Translations under genes and position numbers: made by a program
Notes under the pieces: generated by a model
Databases searched by the model: none
What the model saw: the letters and a program-made list of their open reading frames with translations, nothing else
Told to the model about the DNA's origin: nothing
Assembly: GCA_029817715.1 (NCBI GenBank)
Contig: JARUPY010000465.1
Span: 496,001 to 560,000 of the forward strand
Length of the DNA: 64,000 bases
Direction of reading: 5' to 3'
Origin: Melastoma dodecandrum
Taxonomy: Eukaryota > Streptophyta > Magnoliopsida > Myrtales > Melastomataceae
Shown: one piece after another, positions 50,572 to 62,345 of the stretch
How the letters are laid out: every line of letters starts with the position of its first letter
Position numbering within the stretch: position 1 is the stretch's first letter

Positions 50572-53500
50572 TTAGTCACACTTGATGTTTCTGTAGATCC
50601 TCCTCACGAACAAATTGGACCCCAAGTAACCGACGGCACCTGCACGGATGAAATCGATGCAGAGTAAGTCACGCAGGATAGAGGTTTCCCACTCAGAACA
50701 GGTCATGGTAAATTGCAATATGGTAGGTTAAAGCGCAGTTGTTGGAAAAAGAGGACTCACCGCAGAGTATCCCCAGACCAAGGCAGAACATCAAGGTGTA
50801 CCCAAAGTAGAAGCTGATCTGGAAGAACCCGGACATTTTAGTCTTCACATGGTAGTAATAGATCGAATAAAGATATACATAAACAGCCGTGGAGGCTGCG
50901 GAGAAGAAAGAAGTCCATTGCCAATGATAATTCTCGGCGTTCAAGAGAAAGTATGTCCCCACAATAGTTACACAAATAGTTACAATGACGAGGATGATGA
51001 AAACCAAGAGCATGAAGCCATAAACATAATAGACCTGCATTTGTGGACGAGAGTCACATTAGAAATCGCCAGATTAATGATCTGAAATTATTATGCCGAT
51101 TTAGCAAATTATCTGGAATGCTACTCACCTTGTAGTTCCAGAAAGACGTGAATACAAAGTACATCTCAATAAATATGCTACCAAATGGCAACAGTCCTCC
51201 CATGAGTGATACTACGGAAGGCGTTAAGTACCATTTCTTCTCTGGGATAGGTCGAGGAATAGTCTTCACACGACATGGGTTGTTCGGAGCACCACTCCAA
51301 TTTCTTCCCACCACTGTTCCAAGGAGTGCTAAAGGGAAGGAGATGAAAGCCCAAATGACAAAAACCACCATAATTGTTCCAAATGGTATAGCCGCTAAAG
51401 ACCCATAAAATATGGCGATCGTATTGAGGATGAAACCAATCCCGAAGCACATAAAGGGAAATAAGGACGCAGTGAGGATCATCGATTTTATCCAGCTCTT
51501 CCCTGTCACGATAGTGTGAAAGGCCCATTAGACGATAAGCCTCTACATCAGTAGGAACAACATAAATGGTCCTTATCCCCAACAGTAGTAGAATCATACC
51601 TCCATTACGAGAGTATATCCCACCACTCACATATCCAGAGATGAAGGATGTGAATGCATAACATAGGATGAAAGTTGTAACGATGGCTCCTCTCCTGGAC
51701 AATTTACAGAACAAGGACAAACTTTAGTATTGTCTACATTGTTTAATGTATATTGGGTAACCAAGGATGACACCCAGATTTGGACAAGTAATAATAATTA
51801 CAATGAGTCATTTATTCAAGGAAATATGGAAAACTAGAGCATACCCTACGTATAACATCCCAACAATTGCAAGCAAAATGACGAGGAGAATAAGCAGTGC
51901 TAGCTGAGCGCCTGTCCCGACAAGTGCCGAGATAAGACCCAGACTACGCGGAGGCCTGAACACATCCCCATGAACAAGTTTCCAACCAGACTCTTCACTC
52001 GCATCCCTTTCCTAGAAGAAGCATCAGTTAGCTTTATACAGGTTCCCTATCTAGCAAAGGCATGCAATTAGAGCTCAACAAGGAAACATGTGAAAAAGAA
52101 AAGAGAGGACTACCAGAGTCTCTAGGTCATCGTCTTCACGCGCATATTTGGCATAGTCATTCCTAAGAGTCCGCATCAAAATCATCGACACCAAGCCAGT
52201 TAGGAATATGACCATCATGAAGGAGTTGAAGATGGAAAACCAGTGGATCTGACCAAAACAAGAGTTTATCATAAAATGAAGAATCAGATCAAAATAATAC
52301 CGGTGTAATAGAAACTCATAAAGACAACATTCACTCTCAATCAACTAACCTGGTGCTCGAAGAAAGGGTAGTCTAAGTAAACATCGAAACGGCGAGAAAA
52401 GGAAACATTGGTTTGGTGCCACTTGACCGCATATGTCATATCCAAAGTCTTTCCCACTTCCAGCGGCTTTGGGTTGTCTTGTGAAAGATTAACATGTATA
52501 ATCTAACAAATCAAGAAAAGGTTAACAAATTAACAAACTCGATCGCAAATCCAGATATGGAAGGACTGACATTGCAATAAATAAAAGCTATCAGAAGCCA
52601 CACCTGGTTGTTGTTATATCTGATATTTATGGTCTTGTGGGTGTAAAGGACATGCTTGCGGCTGTCACTGTTCTTATCAGGGTGAAGTTCCCCAACAAAA
52701 CCTACAAACCATACAGAGATCAGTAGAAATGTCAGAATTAAAAAGAACAGAACAACCAATCCATCGCAGCAACAACTAATAGAGGCATACCCCATAAAGG
52801 CAGATCATCTGAAATTCCAGCCAGCACGTTGTGTGCCCCACCATGAGCAGGGAAAAAAGTCAAAACTATTTTTGTATACAGTGAAGAAAGAACAATGAGA
52901 TTTACATAAACTCCATGTCTTGGGTAAGGAACATACCGATAAAGAACTCAAACCAGTAATTGTTTTCTATTGCATCCTTGAACTGTCTGACATTTCCTTC
53001 GTTGAGAACAAGCTGACAAAAGGTAGTTTTCTCCACATTTCCTGAATGTCAACCACAATTATTTTAATTTGAAAATTCACGACTCTCATATTTATGCTAC
53101 AGCAACAATTTCTATGATTCCACATACTTTGATACTTTATCTCGAGCTGACTATCAATGAGCTCATTTCCACCAAGGACCTCACCGAGACCACCCCATTT
53201 ATGAGCAGGATTTTCAGATGAGTGGCAAAACGGAAGGCTGTAATAATTATAAGTTTCTTGGGGATTGTTGTATGGGCCAACTTTATTAACCCACAGGATA
53301 ACGGCCTCATCTTGCTGATACTGAAATGCAAACGAAAATACTACATGACATGAGAAACAATAAAAATATTAGCACAGAAGGATGAGATCAACTAGCAATG
53401 GGACTGATAACAGCAATCGCACTAACCACGGAAAATTCACAATATCATCACATACTTATAAAGACTTATAAAGATAACTCGAGAGAACAGTATGAGCCTA

Positions 53501-53882
53501 GATCAAGGACATTGACAACACAGCAACTTCAGCTCATTATCGAATCAAACAAACCATCCGCATAACGAGATCCATGAACGCAGCCACATTACACCAAACG
53601 ACCACAACCTAACGTGCAGATCTAGGGACAACCAATCCTGCTAGTCCTAACAGCGAACCTATCACCATCAAAGTATTCCAAACCAGGAGCTCCAACAGCA
53701 AGTGAATGCAAATGCAAAAGGACACAATGAACTTGGAGAAGTTGTCGCAGGGGCCCGGGGGTGAATCGCACCTTGTGATCGGACTCGGAGGCGAGAGTGG
53801 GAGAACCGCGGAGAAGGAGGAGAACGGCGAAGGCGCCGACTAGGTGGTGGATGGGGGTGGCGGATCGGGAGGCGGGGGGCAT
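50572..53882 (-). CDS. Transmembrane 9 superfamily (EMP70/nonaspanin) protein
   Basis: Twelve exons: 53772-53882, 53128-53320, 52937-53041, 52791-52808, 52604-52701, 52350-52502, 52114-52248, 51845-52011, 51600-51694, 51129-51502, 50761-51034, 50572-50639; 596 residues. It has a signal peptide ([14 protein letters not shown]), a lumenal domain ([45 protein letters not shown]) and nine membrane helices starting at [20 protein letters not shown]. Conserved loops are [33 protein letters not shown] and [17 protein letters not shown]. The tail [10 protein letters not shown] ends in the KXD/E COPI-binding motif that retains plant EMP12 in the Golgi. Exon 4 is only 18 nt. Family members sort membrane proteins in the Golgi/endosomes. 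It is head-to-head with SnRK2. Confidence 0.94.
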
Positions 53883-54959
53883 AGCGGCGGCCGGGGAGAT
53901 GTGCTCGATAGCTTCCAGTCACGACGGTGTTCGATTCGAGGTCGGATGCTTGGGGGGGGTGGGGGTCAATAAGGAGGCGGGATTTCCCACGTGACAGTAC
54001 ACGAGAAGGAAGTGTGGGGGAGTATGGGCCGGAGAAAATGCCCATCGGGCTCTCCAGTAAACCCAAGTCATGCCATTTGCTCTCGGATCACCTTTTCATT
54101 GTGGGTGACGACGTGGCATGTCTACTTTATGAAGTCCGGTGGAGTGGGTGGGATGGAATTTTCAAAATAGTGTTTTTCTTTTTCTTTCGCCAGATATGGA
54201 GGAGACAAACGCTCGGACGAAGGAGGGAGTAGAGAAAGCAATGGGAAACTACTTCCATCCATTCAGTAATATGAATATGTGGTGGTGGTGGTGGGGGTAT
54301 TTGGGAGAGGAATTAAGATTTATTAAAACACACGAACCCCCGCCGGCGGCGGAAGGCATCTTCCTTACAAACACCGATTTTAATCCTCCAAGTCGACGAC
54401 GACCCGATCTCTCCATCCCGACCATTTTTGGTCCGTGCGAAGAAGACAAAGCAACGACGCAGAGAACGAACAAACAAAAGCGCTCTCTCCTTCTGTTCCG
54501 TTGTTGTCCATGTCTCCCTCCTCTTTATTCCTTTCCTTCCTTCAATTATCCATCCTCTCCTCTTCCTCCCTCCCTTTCTCCCAATCTATCTGAGCCTCGA
54601 CCCGCTAAAAAAGAGCCCGCCCCTCCCTTTTTCTTGTGATTTTTTATTTTTTTATCCTTTTTCAATCACCCCGTCGACCTCCAAGATCCGACCTTTTAAT
54701 ACTTCACCCGGGCACACCCCACCACCAACCCCCCCCAAGTTCTCGCCTTTCCTTTGGGGGCTGATTTTAGATTTCGAATTTGGGATCCTGGATTGGTTTC
54801 TCGAACTGGGTTGTCGTTAGATTTTGGTGGGGTTGTAAGGGGTGGCTGGGATTTGGGAAGTGTTTGTGGATCGATCGATTGGTTAGGGATTGGGGGTTTG
54901 TTTGGGGGAGGACGGGATTTGATTGAATTGATCGATCGATTGATTTGAATTGATTGGAG
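53883..54959. other. Divergent promoter region of TM9 and SnRK2
   Basis: A 1,077-bp spacer between two genes read outward. Contains pyrimidine-rich SnRK2 leader sequence (54,480-54,720), a GGT run near 54,281-54,296 and GC-rich TM9 leader. The ORFs across 54,139-54,820 are compositional. Confidence 0.5.
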
Positions 54960-56810
54960 ATGGAGAAGTATGAGCTGGTGAAGGATATAGGGTCGGGTAA
55001 TTTTGGGGTTGCCAGGTTGATGAGGAATAAGCAGACCAAGGAGCTCGTCGCTATGAAGTACATCGAGCGTGGTCAAAAGGTTTTCTGGTTCGCTGTGATT
55101 GGGTTTTTTTTATGTTGTTTAGAGGGATCGGCTATGAAGGTTTCGAGTTATTTAAAGGAGGATGAGTGGATGGTCTTTTGCTTGATGTCCAGTGTGTTGT
55201 TTGGTTCTGCAGATCGATGAGAACGTGGCGAGAGAGATCATCAACCATAGATCCCTTTGCCACCCTAATATAATTCGGTTCAAGGAGGTAAATTTTGTGG
55301 TTGCAGACTATGATTTGTGGAGAGAGATTGTGTTGAATTGGTTTTCCGATGTTATCTGCTGTTGCGAGTTACCTGGGGTGTTTCATGTGACTTCATACTG
55401 CAGGTGATTTTGACTCCTACACATCTTGCTATCGTAATGGAGTATGCAGCTGGTGGTGAGCTTTTTGAGAGAATATGTAATGCCGGGAGATTCAGCGAGG
55501 ATGAGGTAAGTCTGAGGGCAGGTTATATGTTTGGTTTTTTATTATCGAACTGATTTCTGATGATGTGTTTAAATGATTGTATTTTGGCAGGCTCGGTATT
55601 TCTTCCAACAGCTCATATCCGGCGTAAACTTTTGCCATTCCATGGTATAAAGATGAGCTCTGATATGTTCAACTAACTGCGATGTGGAATATTGTGAAGA
55701 TCCGGATTTCTTCCCATCTGATTCTTTATCCACATTTATCTTCTGCTTTGTCTCTTGGAAGCAAATATGTCACAGAGATTTGAAACTGGAAAACACCCTT
55801 TTGGATGGAAGTCCCGCTCCTCGCCTTAAGATATGTGATTTTGGGTATTCTAAGGTAGGTGGGACTGATAGTTCTTTCTGCCCATAACGTGCAAACTCGA
55901 GCGTCCAAAAGATCATTGTTATTATGTCTTTTTTCATAACAAAATACATATATTGTAGTCTTCTTTGCTTCATTCAAGACCGAAGTCCACCGTTGGAACC
56001 CCAGCATACATCGCACCCGAGGTACTCTCTCGAAGGGAGTATGATGGCAAGGTAAATAAAGCACTGACCCCTAAGTACACGATGATTCCGCCAGTGGAGG
56101 TTACCTGACATTAGTTCCTATTCATTCAGTTAGCGGACGTGTGGTCTTGTGGAGTGACTCTGTATGTCATGTTGGTCGGAGCATACCCTTTTGAAGACCA
56201 GGAGGATCCGAAGAACTTCAGGAAAACTATTAACGTGAGTTAATTCACTTTATCTGTTCATGTTTGTCCATTGAGGTTACCAGGTTTCATGCGGTGTTCT
56301 GGTTTCTTGCAGCAAATCATGGCCGTTCAGTACAAAATCCCTGAATATGTCCATATATCTCAAGATTGTAGGCATCTCCTTTCGAGAATATTCGTCGCAA
56401 ATCCACTGAGGGTAACTACTGTTGTCATGCAATCCGACAAATCTTTAGGTTGTGAATATAGGTCACTTACTTTTTCTAAATTGTGAATGCTTTTTTAGAG
56501 GATCACTATCAGAGAGATCAAGGGTCACCCATGGTTTCTTAAGAACCTGCCGAGGGAGTTAACTGAGGCGGCTCAAGCCAAGTACTACAGGAAAGAAAAC
56601 CCATGCTTCTCCCTCCAGAGTATCGAGGAGATTATGAAGATCGTGGAAGAGGCCAGGAAACTGCCTCCAGCCTCACGTGGCGTGGGCCATTTCGGGTGGG
56701 GGGGTGAAGAGGAAGGTGATGTGAAGGAAGAAGAGGTCGACGAAGAAGAGGATGAGTATGAGAAAAGCGTCAAGGAGGCGCAAGCTAGTGGGGAGTTCCA
56801 TGTCAGCTAG
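54960..56810 (+). CDS. SnRK2 serine/threonine protein kinase
   Basis: Nine exons: 54960-55079, 55213-55287, 55404-55505, 55591-55644, 55762-55854, 55959-56051, 56130-56234, 56313-56411, 56499-56810; 350 residues, the normal SnRK2 size. The kinase begins [20 protein letters not shown] with VAMKYIERG (ATP lysine about 33), catalytic [21 protein letters not shown] and an activation segment [20 protein letters not shown] with the serine that is phosphorylated on activation. The SnRK2 box ([17 protein letters not shown]) and a Glu-rich tail ([18 protein letters not shown]) follow. A Glu-dominated tail without the Asp-rich ABA box suggests subclass I (SnRK2.4/2.10-like, osmotic-stress activated and ABA-independent). 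It acts in cytosol and nucleus. The ATG at 54,960 is the family start. Confidence 0.94.
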
Positions 56811-57247
56811 ACATCATAATCTGATCCCCAAGTTTAAAGGTAGGGTGCTTAAAGCTCCTGGCATCCTCTCGCAGTCGAGCAAGTCAGAGTGCAGGACGGA
56901 AGTGCAAGCCAAATGCCTATAGGTTATGGTATCTGGTGTCTTTTGTAAATTTGAAGTGACGGTCAGGGATGCGTTTGGGAGGGTGTGCGGTATATTATTA
57001 GGGCGTATTTTCGTGGTTATGATTCTTTTTAGCTGTTCTGCAAGGTCATAGGTTATTTGTCACGAGTCTTTATGAGTTACTACTCCCTTGTGTTGTTTGT
57101 GAACTACTGAAAGGAATTCTGTATAAATCAAACTCTGGGGTGGTTGTCTGTCGCTTGAATCATGGGGTTATCATCTTCTTCGAATATTTGACAACATGAT
57201 GTGGAAACACTCGAGGTTCAGTGGCCGAAGTTGAAGAATCTGGTTTT
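56811..57247. other. Convergent 3' spacer SnRK2 / WEB
   Basis: The 3' UTRs of the two facing genes meet here. No other feature seen; the overlap could allow antisense pairing of transcripts. Confidence 0.5.
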
Positions 57248-57901
57248 TCAGTTGAAGAGATGAGGAGAGGAATAGTAGATTGACTTGTGAATGTCATCTG
57301 TGCTTGTTTTCCTCCTTGAGAACAGTTCCCAGACGAGCGGAACAATAGGCTTCTGCTTCTGCTGTTGCTTCTTTTTTGTCACCGTGGTCGTCTTCATTCT
57401 CTTTGCGGCGTCCCCGTCATGTGCTTCCCTTTCCTGATTCTCTCCAACAATCAGGATCTGAGCGAGAGTTGGCGAGTATGGCGTTATCTCCGTCCTCCGC
57501 TCGTTCACGGCATGCTGCTCTTTGCCCTTCTCGAGACCTGTCAACCTCCTCGACGCGGCATCTGCCTCTGCCTTAGCAAGCCTCGACATGCTCCTGTGAA
57601 GCTCAGCATTGAGGGCAGCAACAGCGACCTCTGTCTCTGTCTCTTTCTTCTTGAGCAGCTTCAGCTCCTCCTTTGCCTCCATCAGCTCAGCTTCCAGCTT
57701 CTTCAGCACACGTTCTATCCCAACCTGTTCCTCAACCTCCCTGGGAGACTTCCAGGGGCTAGGTGTCCCAAAGCTTGGCGGGCTGTCATCCTGAGGAGGC
57801 GAGTTACGAACCTCCTTGAAAGGAATACGGTCGCCGAACATGGCCACGGCCTCCTTGACAGATGAGAAGGGCCTGGAGGTATCGACAGCTGCATTCGTCA
57901 T
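57248..57901 (-). CDS. WEB-family coiled-coil protein
   Basis: Single visible exon, 217 residues. The start DTSRPFSSVKEAVAMFGDRI is the WEB/PMI2-family opening motif, and a coiled coil follows (ERVLKKLEAELMEAKEELKLLKKKETETEVAVAALNAELH). The C-terminal third is basic with a Lys/Gln-rich run (TVTKKKQQQKQKP) and the plant WEB motif PLVWELFSRRK. Short WEB proteins of this size occur in plants (for example At2g17940 or At1g75720 types); larger ones (WEB1, PMI2) control chloroplast photorelocation velocity. Function for this short form is not established. A TATA-like CTATAAAA (minus) at 58,171-58,178 lies 270 bases upstream. An upstream non-coding exon cannot be excluded. Confidence 0.85.
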   Translation of the reverse strand: MTNAAVDTSRPFSSVKEAVAMFGDRIPFKEVRNSPPQDDSPPSFGTPSPWKSPREVEEQVGIERVLKKLEAELMEAKEELKLLKKKETETEVAVAALNAELHRSMSRLAKAEADAASRRLTGLEKGKEQHAVNERRTEITPYSPTLAQILIVGENQEREAHDGDAAKRMKTTTVTKKKQQQKQKPIVPLVWELFSRRKTSTDDIHKSIYYSSPHLFN

Positions 57902-59025
57902 TGGGAGGGGCTGCTGTTGTCCTTGCTCCCAGTGCTTGCAGGGGAGATGGTATTAGTAATTCGACGAAAAATATTTGGTGAGGTGGGTGGAACTTCTTTT
58001 GCTTGGCTTTCATGTCACTTCAGTTTGCGTTAGAGGTTTGAGTTTGGAGAGGATGAGATTGAGAGAAGGAAAACAGGGGAGTGGGGGAAAATTTGTTGTT
58101 TGAAGGTGAAACGTTTGTTGGATGGTGGTGTGTTTGGATGTTGAGTATGACCATTCATCTAACTGGCCATTTTTATAGATATGAAAAAGAAGTTAGTTTC
58201 GAAGTAAATTACTGTAAGAAGTATTGGTAGTGGAGATTGTGTTTGATTCTTGCTCTTTTCTAAGTTCTTGCGGTAGAACTGATCAATGAGTCGGAATAGC
58301 GGTGAAGTCTGCCATTCTCGCTGGTCGTATTTACTGCAGAAATCTGGGTCCTGTTATGTTCCGAAAGGTTTGACAATTGTTAGGATGAACTTACTCAGGA
58401 TCGGAGCGCACATTTTCTCCGAGCAATGCGTTCATGGTTTCCCTGGGATGGATACTCGGCTTCGTGAGATTCCGCAAGGCGTGAGAGTTTTAAGAAAGTC
58501 CTCGTAATTTCAACAAGCCGGGGAATCATTGGAGCGGTTGGACTGAAATGAAGATTGTTTGTCGTTCCTGCTGCAGCTTATGCACCTTGTCGTGTTCTCT
58601 TCTCCGTCACTCACCAGATGACTTCTGCGGATATCGTGCAGCCACTGAACTGAGAAGCCGACGATTTCGGACTTTTTCCACTCCTCTTGGATGTTATATG
58701 GCTACCCGTCACTCGATGTTCTGATATCCGCTATTATGCAGGTGTTAATCAGTAATTACTCTCCATCTGCAATTACCGTCCTAATTCTTCCGCGTGATCC
58801 TCAAGCGACATGTACAGAAGGCCCTCTTTCAGTTTCTCAGGACAGAACTGCCAGTTAGACGTTCACCGTACCTCCAGATGCTGCAGTCCGGTGGAAACTG
58901 TAAGCTCTACTTGTACCGAAGAACCGGTGATCAGAAAAACCACATCGACGGCAGCAGGGACGTGACAGCGAATGAAGGTTTAAGACTGTTTCTCAGCCGA
59001 ACGACAGTTGCAAAACAGGCATCTA
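57902..59025. other. Spacer upstream of the WEB gene
   Basis: WEB promoter (57,902-58,200), then about 800 bp with no recognisable gene, repeat or RNA. Plus-strand ORFs at 58,286-58,507 and 58,794-59,036 have no family features; a non-coding transcript or relic gene is possible. Confidence 0.4.
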
Positions 59026-59119
59026 TCACGGGATGAGTTTTGTACGGAAATATGGTTAGTTTAAAAAAAAAATGTGAAATACGGTCCGAGTTTCGTAAAA
59101 TTAAAATGCAAAGAGGCCC

Positions 59120-59222
59120 GCCCCTGCCGAGTTGGTAATAGTATTACGGCGAGACGGCAAGAGTTGAACTCTTGACGTCCCCATTATAACAAAAGTCTCT
59201 AACCAACTAAACTAGATAAATT
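59120..59222 (-). repeat. tRNA-like / SINE-derived segment inside the inverted-repeat element
   Basis: On the minus strand, TTTAGTTGGTTAGAGAC resembles a tRNA A box and, about 40 bases on, AGAGTTCAACTCTTG resembles a B box with T-stem. It does not fold as a full tRNA (no matching acceptor stem visible), so a tRNA-derived SINE or tRNA relic is more likely than a functional gene. Confidence 0.4.
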
Positions 59223-59268
59223 TTTTTGTCCAACCTTTTAAAAGACGGGTTTTGAAAATCCGCCCCGT

Positions 59269-59387
59269 GTTCATTTAGATAAAGGGGCGCATTTTTAAAA
59301 CCCGCCCATTGTTCATTTAGTTAAAGGGGCGCATTTTTAAAACCCGCCCCTTGTTCATTTAGTTAAAGGGGCGGATTTTAAAAACGC
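59269..59387. repeat. Tandem repeat, 42-bp unit, about 2.8 copies
   Basis: Units start with GTTCATTTAG at 59,269, 59,311 and 59,353 and contain AAAGGGGCGCATTTTTAAAA then CCCGCCC. The first two differ at a few positions; the third is diverged at its end. They lie inside the inverted-repeat element. Confidence 0.85.
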
Positions 59388-59893
59388 ATCCCCGTTAGAC
59401 ACCCCTCTTCATCCGACGAATGAATATTTTTGCTAAGTATTGAGGGGGCGGGTTTTCAAAACCCGTCCCGGCCTATTTACATGAGGCGCGGGTTTAAACC
59501 CGCCTTATTTGCATTTTAACACGAATGAAAACGCGCCCCTTCGACGATAAAATCGTATTTTACGAAACTCGGACCGTATTTCGTAAATTTTTTAAAAAAT
59601 TAACAGTATTTTCATACAAAACTCTCGTGACGGGACTGCTCAGGGATGGCCAGCTGAAAACACTGTGGTGGGGGTGCGTCTGATCCGAGGCTGTCCGGGC
59701 GAAAACAGATTAAAATTACGACCAGATTCGATTAAGATTTAGTTATATTGAATCTGACTTAATTTGGGTAATAATAAACAGTTAACGTAATAGCAATAGC
59801 AATGTCACGTCACCAATAGACAGACGACTCCCCCAATCAGACATCACTAATCTCTTCTTCTCGACGAATCTCCCCCGGCCGCCCTCGCCGCCT

Positions 59894-61639
59894 ATGGCCG
59901 CCGCCCCAGCAGCGCCACAGCCGTCCCTCCTCCGGCTCATCCTCCTTCTGTTGCTCCTCCTGACGACATTCCTCACCATCGTCGCCGATTCCCACTTCGA
60001 AGGCTTCGACGATGCCGACTCGGTCGAGGATGACGACGAACCCCTCTCATCCCTCCCCCTCCGATCCCCTTCCCTCACCCAATCCTCCTCCCAATCGCCA
60101 TCCCCCCCTTCCCCTGACCTGACAACTATATCCGACGACAGTCCCTCGGCTGATCCATCGAAACCCTCACCCGCTGCGGTGTCCTCCTTCGAATTCTGGG
60201 ACGAGGACGAGTTTGAGGGACTCCTGCCGGAAACTGCTCATTCGCCGCCGCAGCAGCAGCAGCAACGGGAGACTTCCAAGGAAATTCCCGATGCGGCTGC
60301 CGGTGCGGATTTGGAATCTGTGCCTGATCCGGCGGAGAAACCTAAGGGGAACGTCCTTAGGAAATTTGCGGCGGAGATTGCGTGCATCAGCTTCCTGATC
60401 ATGTTCGGGATTAATTACTTCACCGGAAAGACGGAGAATGAGAAGATTGCCCTTGCATGGGCGACCAAGTTCGCCACCAAGGACTCGATCTTCGAGAAGA
60501 ATTTCAGCTTGTTGGGTGTCGGGGAAGGGGATGACTCCCCCTTGCTTTTGAAGGAAGGGCAGAACGTTTTCAAGTTCTACGCCAGCGGTCGACGGTATTG
60601 CCAAGGTATTCGCAATGTTCGAAAACCGTGTTTGTCGCCTGGAATTATGTTGGTTTGACACTGCATGCTGGACTTGCTCGATCGTACTTAGGTTTGTTGG
60701 CCACGATGGAGTTGAAGAGCAGGCATGATTTAATATCGAGGATATACAATTTGATTGTGCCGTGTAAGGATGAGATCAGTTTCGAGGTGTACATGAACGA
60801 TGATGCGATGGACCACGTGGTCCTTGCGGTGGCAAAGAAGAAGGCAGCTAAAGTTATGCAGAAGGAGTCAACGGACTTGCAGAGGTTTGCGTCACTCTTA
60901 TCACCACCTGTTGGCAGGAAGTGGGTTGCTGAGGAATTGACTGTTGTTTCCGAGTCCAAGGAAGTTGCTGGGGATATGATTACAGAAGCGGTGCTTGATC
61001 AGGTGATTTTGCTAATCTTGTTGGGTTGACATCGAACACCCTTTTCTGCAGATTGGGAATCGGTGTGATATTGTTCTCTGACTGCAGTGTTCGAGCTTGG
61101 CATTTGGTAATCACAAATCACAATGCAGGTTTTTGGAGAAAAGACATTTAAGAAGCTCGGGAAGGACTTCATCTCGATGCATTTCTCCGATCAACATCCT
61201 GGCACCCAGAAGAAGATGCTGACTTTCAAGTTTGCCCTCCCCGATGCTAAACACATGGCCGATATGACACGATTGGTTGCTCTGGTTCCTTATTACATAG
61301 ATCTAGTTGGCCGCTACAAGCTTAGTACTCAGGTTAGTGGTGTTCAGTTTTTTGTATTTCTGACACGAGATATCAGCATCACACTGAAGCTCGTTTGTCC
61401 GTTTACAGGCTCAGTCGAAAACTGAGGCAGCTAGGGCCAAGGCTGCTAAGGAGGCGTACAAGGAACTCCAGAATGCGAGGCAAGAAGCCCTGCAGAAGAA
61501 GAAGGCGGAGAAGAGAAGGTTGTTGGAAGAGGCCGAAGCCAAACTCAGCGCGGAGGCCCTGCAGAAGAAAGAGGCTAAGGAACGTGCTCGTCAGATGAAG
61601 AAAGCCATGCCGAAAATGAAGATGAGCCGTGGCCACTAG
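59894..61639 (+). CDS. CCDC47-type ER membrane protein (DUF1682; At5g49945 type)
   Basis: Four exons: 59894-60605, 60692-61002, 61129-61332, 61409-61639; 485 residues. It has a signal sequence (LLRLILLLLLLLTTFLTIVAD), an acidic Ser/Pro-rich lumenal region (DDADSVEDDDEP, FWDEDEFEGLLPE), one membrane helix (FAAEIACISFLIMFGINYFTG), a cytosolic domain with GRRYCQGLLATMELKSRHDL and FEVYMNDDAMDHVVLAVAKKK, and a Lys/Glu/Ala-rich coiled coil (KEAYKELQNARQEALQKKKAEKRR) ending KMKMSRGH. These are hallmarks of CCDC47/calumin homologues. In animals CCDC47 forms the PAT complex at the Sec61 translocon and assists multipass membrane-protein insertion; the plant role is inferred. The basic tail could contact ribosomes. 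Confidence 0.92.
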
Positions 61640-62345
61640 GCTGCTTGAGTCCTCGACCCCAAAACCACTTCCTCGTCGTAACAACAGTCTTTAAGTTAGA
61701 ATCTACGGCCGAGGATGCAGACTCCATGGCAACCATCTGCCGCCTCATTCAGTTTCAGGTGTACTCTCATCACATGGCTGTCGGATATTTAGCTCGTCCT
61801 GTTTCGAGATTTTCCATTTTCCAATGAGGTCAGACTAGTTAGGAATTTTGAATGTTGCTGGCTCGATAAAAGACGCACCTTCGGGGAAGGCTTGTACCAT
61901 GTTCATTCTTTTCCCTGCCGTGTTACGTGTTTGCCTGGGAAGAATACCGGTCGAAACATCTTACTCGGAAAGGGCAGTCGAGCCGCTGTTTTATTCTCTC
62001 ATCTTGTTTTGGTTGACGTCGTACTTGATCGGACCGTTGTCATTGTGGGATCGTGTTTCTCGTGGTGGGTGGATCCTCAAACTTTTTCGTTGCGACGGCG
62101 GCGGCTTTGTGACGGAGATGTTCCGTTCTATGAGCAGGCCCTTTTTAGGACTTAAACGGAAAGTAAACGAAACGTGTTGGTTAATATGGTAATATCACAA
62201 CGAGAAGACAAATTCTTCCGTCACCGCCGCCGGCGATATCATCAACTTCCTCACTTTATATGTCGGCGATGCGATTAACGTCCTCTTTCGCAACCTTCGC
62301 AATCGTAACTACCAACGGCGGGGCCCTCCGACTTCGGCAGTCGCC
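61640..62345. other. Spacer: CCDC47 3' UTR and EMB8 leader
   Basis: 61,640-62,050 is probably 3' UTR. The EMB8 leader includes an upstream ATG at 62,260 opening a 45-codon frame that overlaps the main start (stop at 62,395-62,397). No other gene seen. Confidence 0.5.

Larger units (their letters stand above)
59026..59630. mobile_element. Non-autonomous inverted-repeat transposable element (MITE/MULE-like)
   Basis: A 605-bp element with long imperfect terminal inverted repeats starting TCACG at both ends. The arms share GAGTTTTGTA and, further in, a perfect 26-bp inverted match (59,076-59,101 with 59,557-59,582; core ACGGTCCGAGTTTCGTAAAA), then TTAAAATGCAAA. The right arm carries about 40 extra bases between these blocks. 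Inside are three 42-bp tandem units, GC-rich GGGGCG..CCCGCCCC palindromic text and a SINE-like stretch. There is no transposase, so it is non-autonomous. A clean target-site duplication was not found, so the superfamily is open. Confidence 0.7.

Noticed and set aside
54139..54820. Plus-strand ORFs upstream of SnRK2
   Set aside because: Pyrimidine-rich leader/promoter composition gives Ser/Pro/Phe runs; no domain and out of frame with the kinase.
59120..59222. Functional tRNA gene
   Set aside because: A- and B-box-like text is present but no complete cloverleaf with acceptor stem could be drawn, and it sits within a transposable element.
60606..60660. Reading through after CCDC47 exon 1 to the stop at 60,658
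   Set aside because: This would truncate the protein mid-domain; splicing 60,605 to 60,692 restores the conserved GRRYCQGLLATMEL text.
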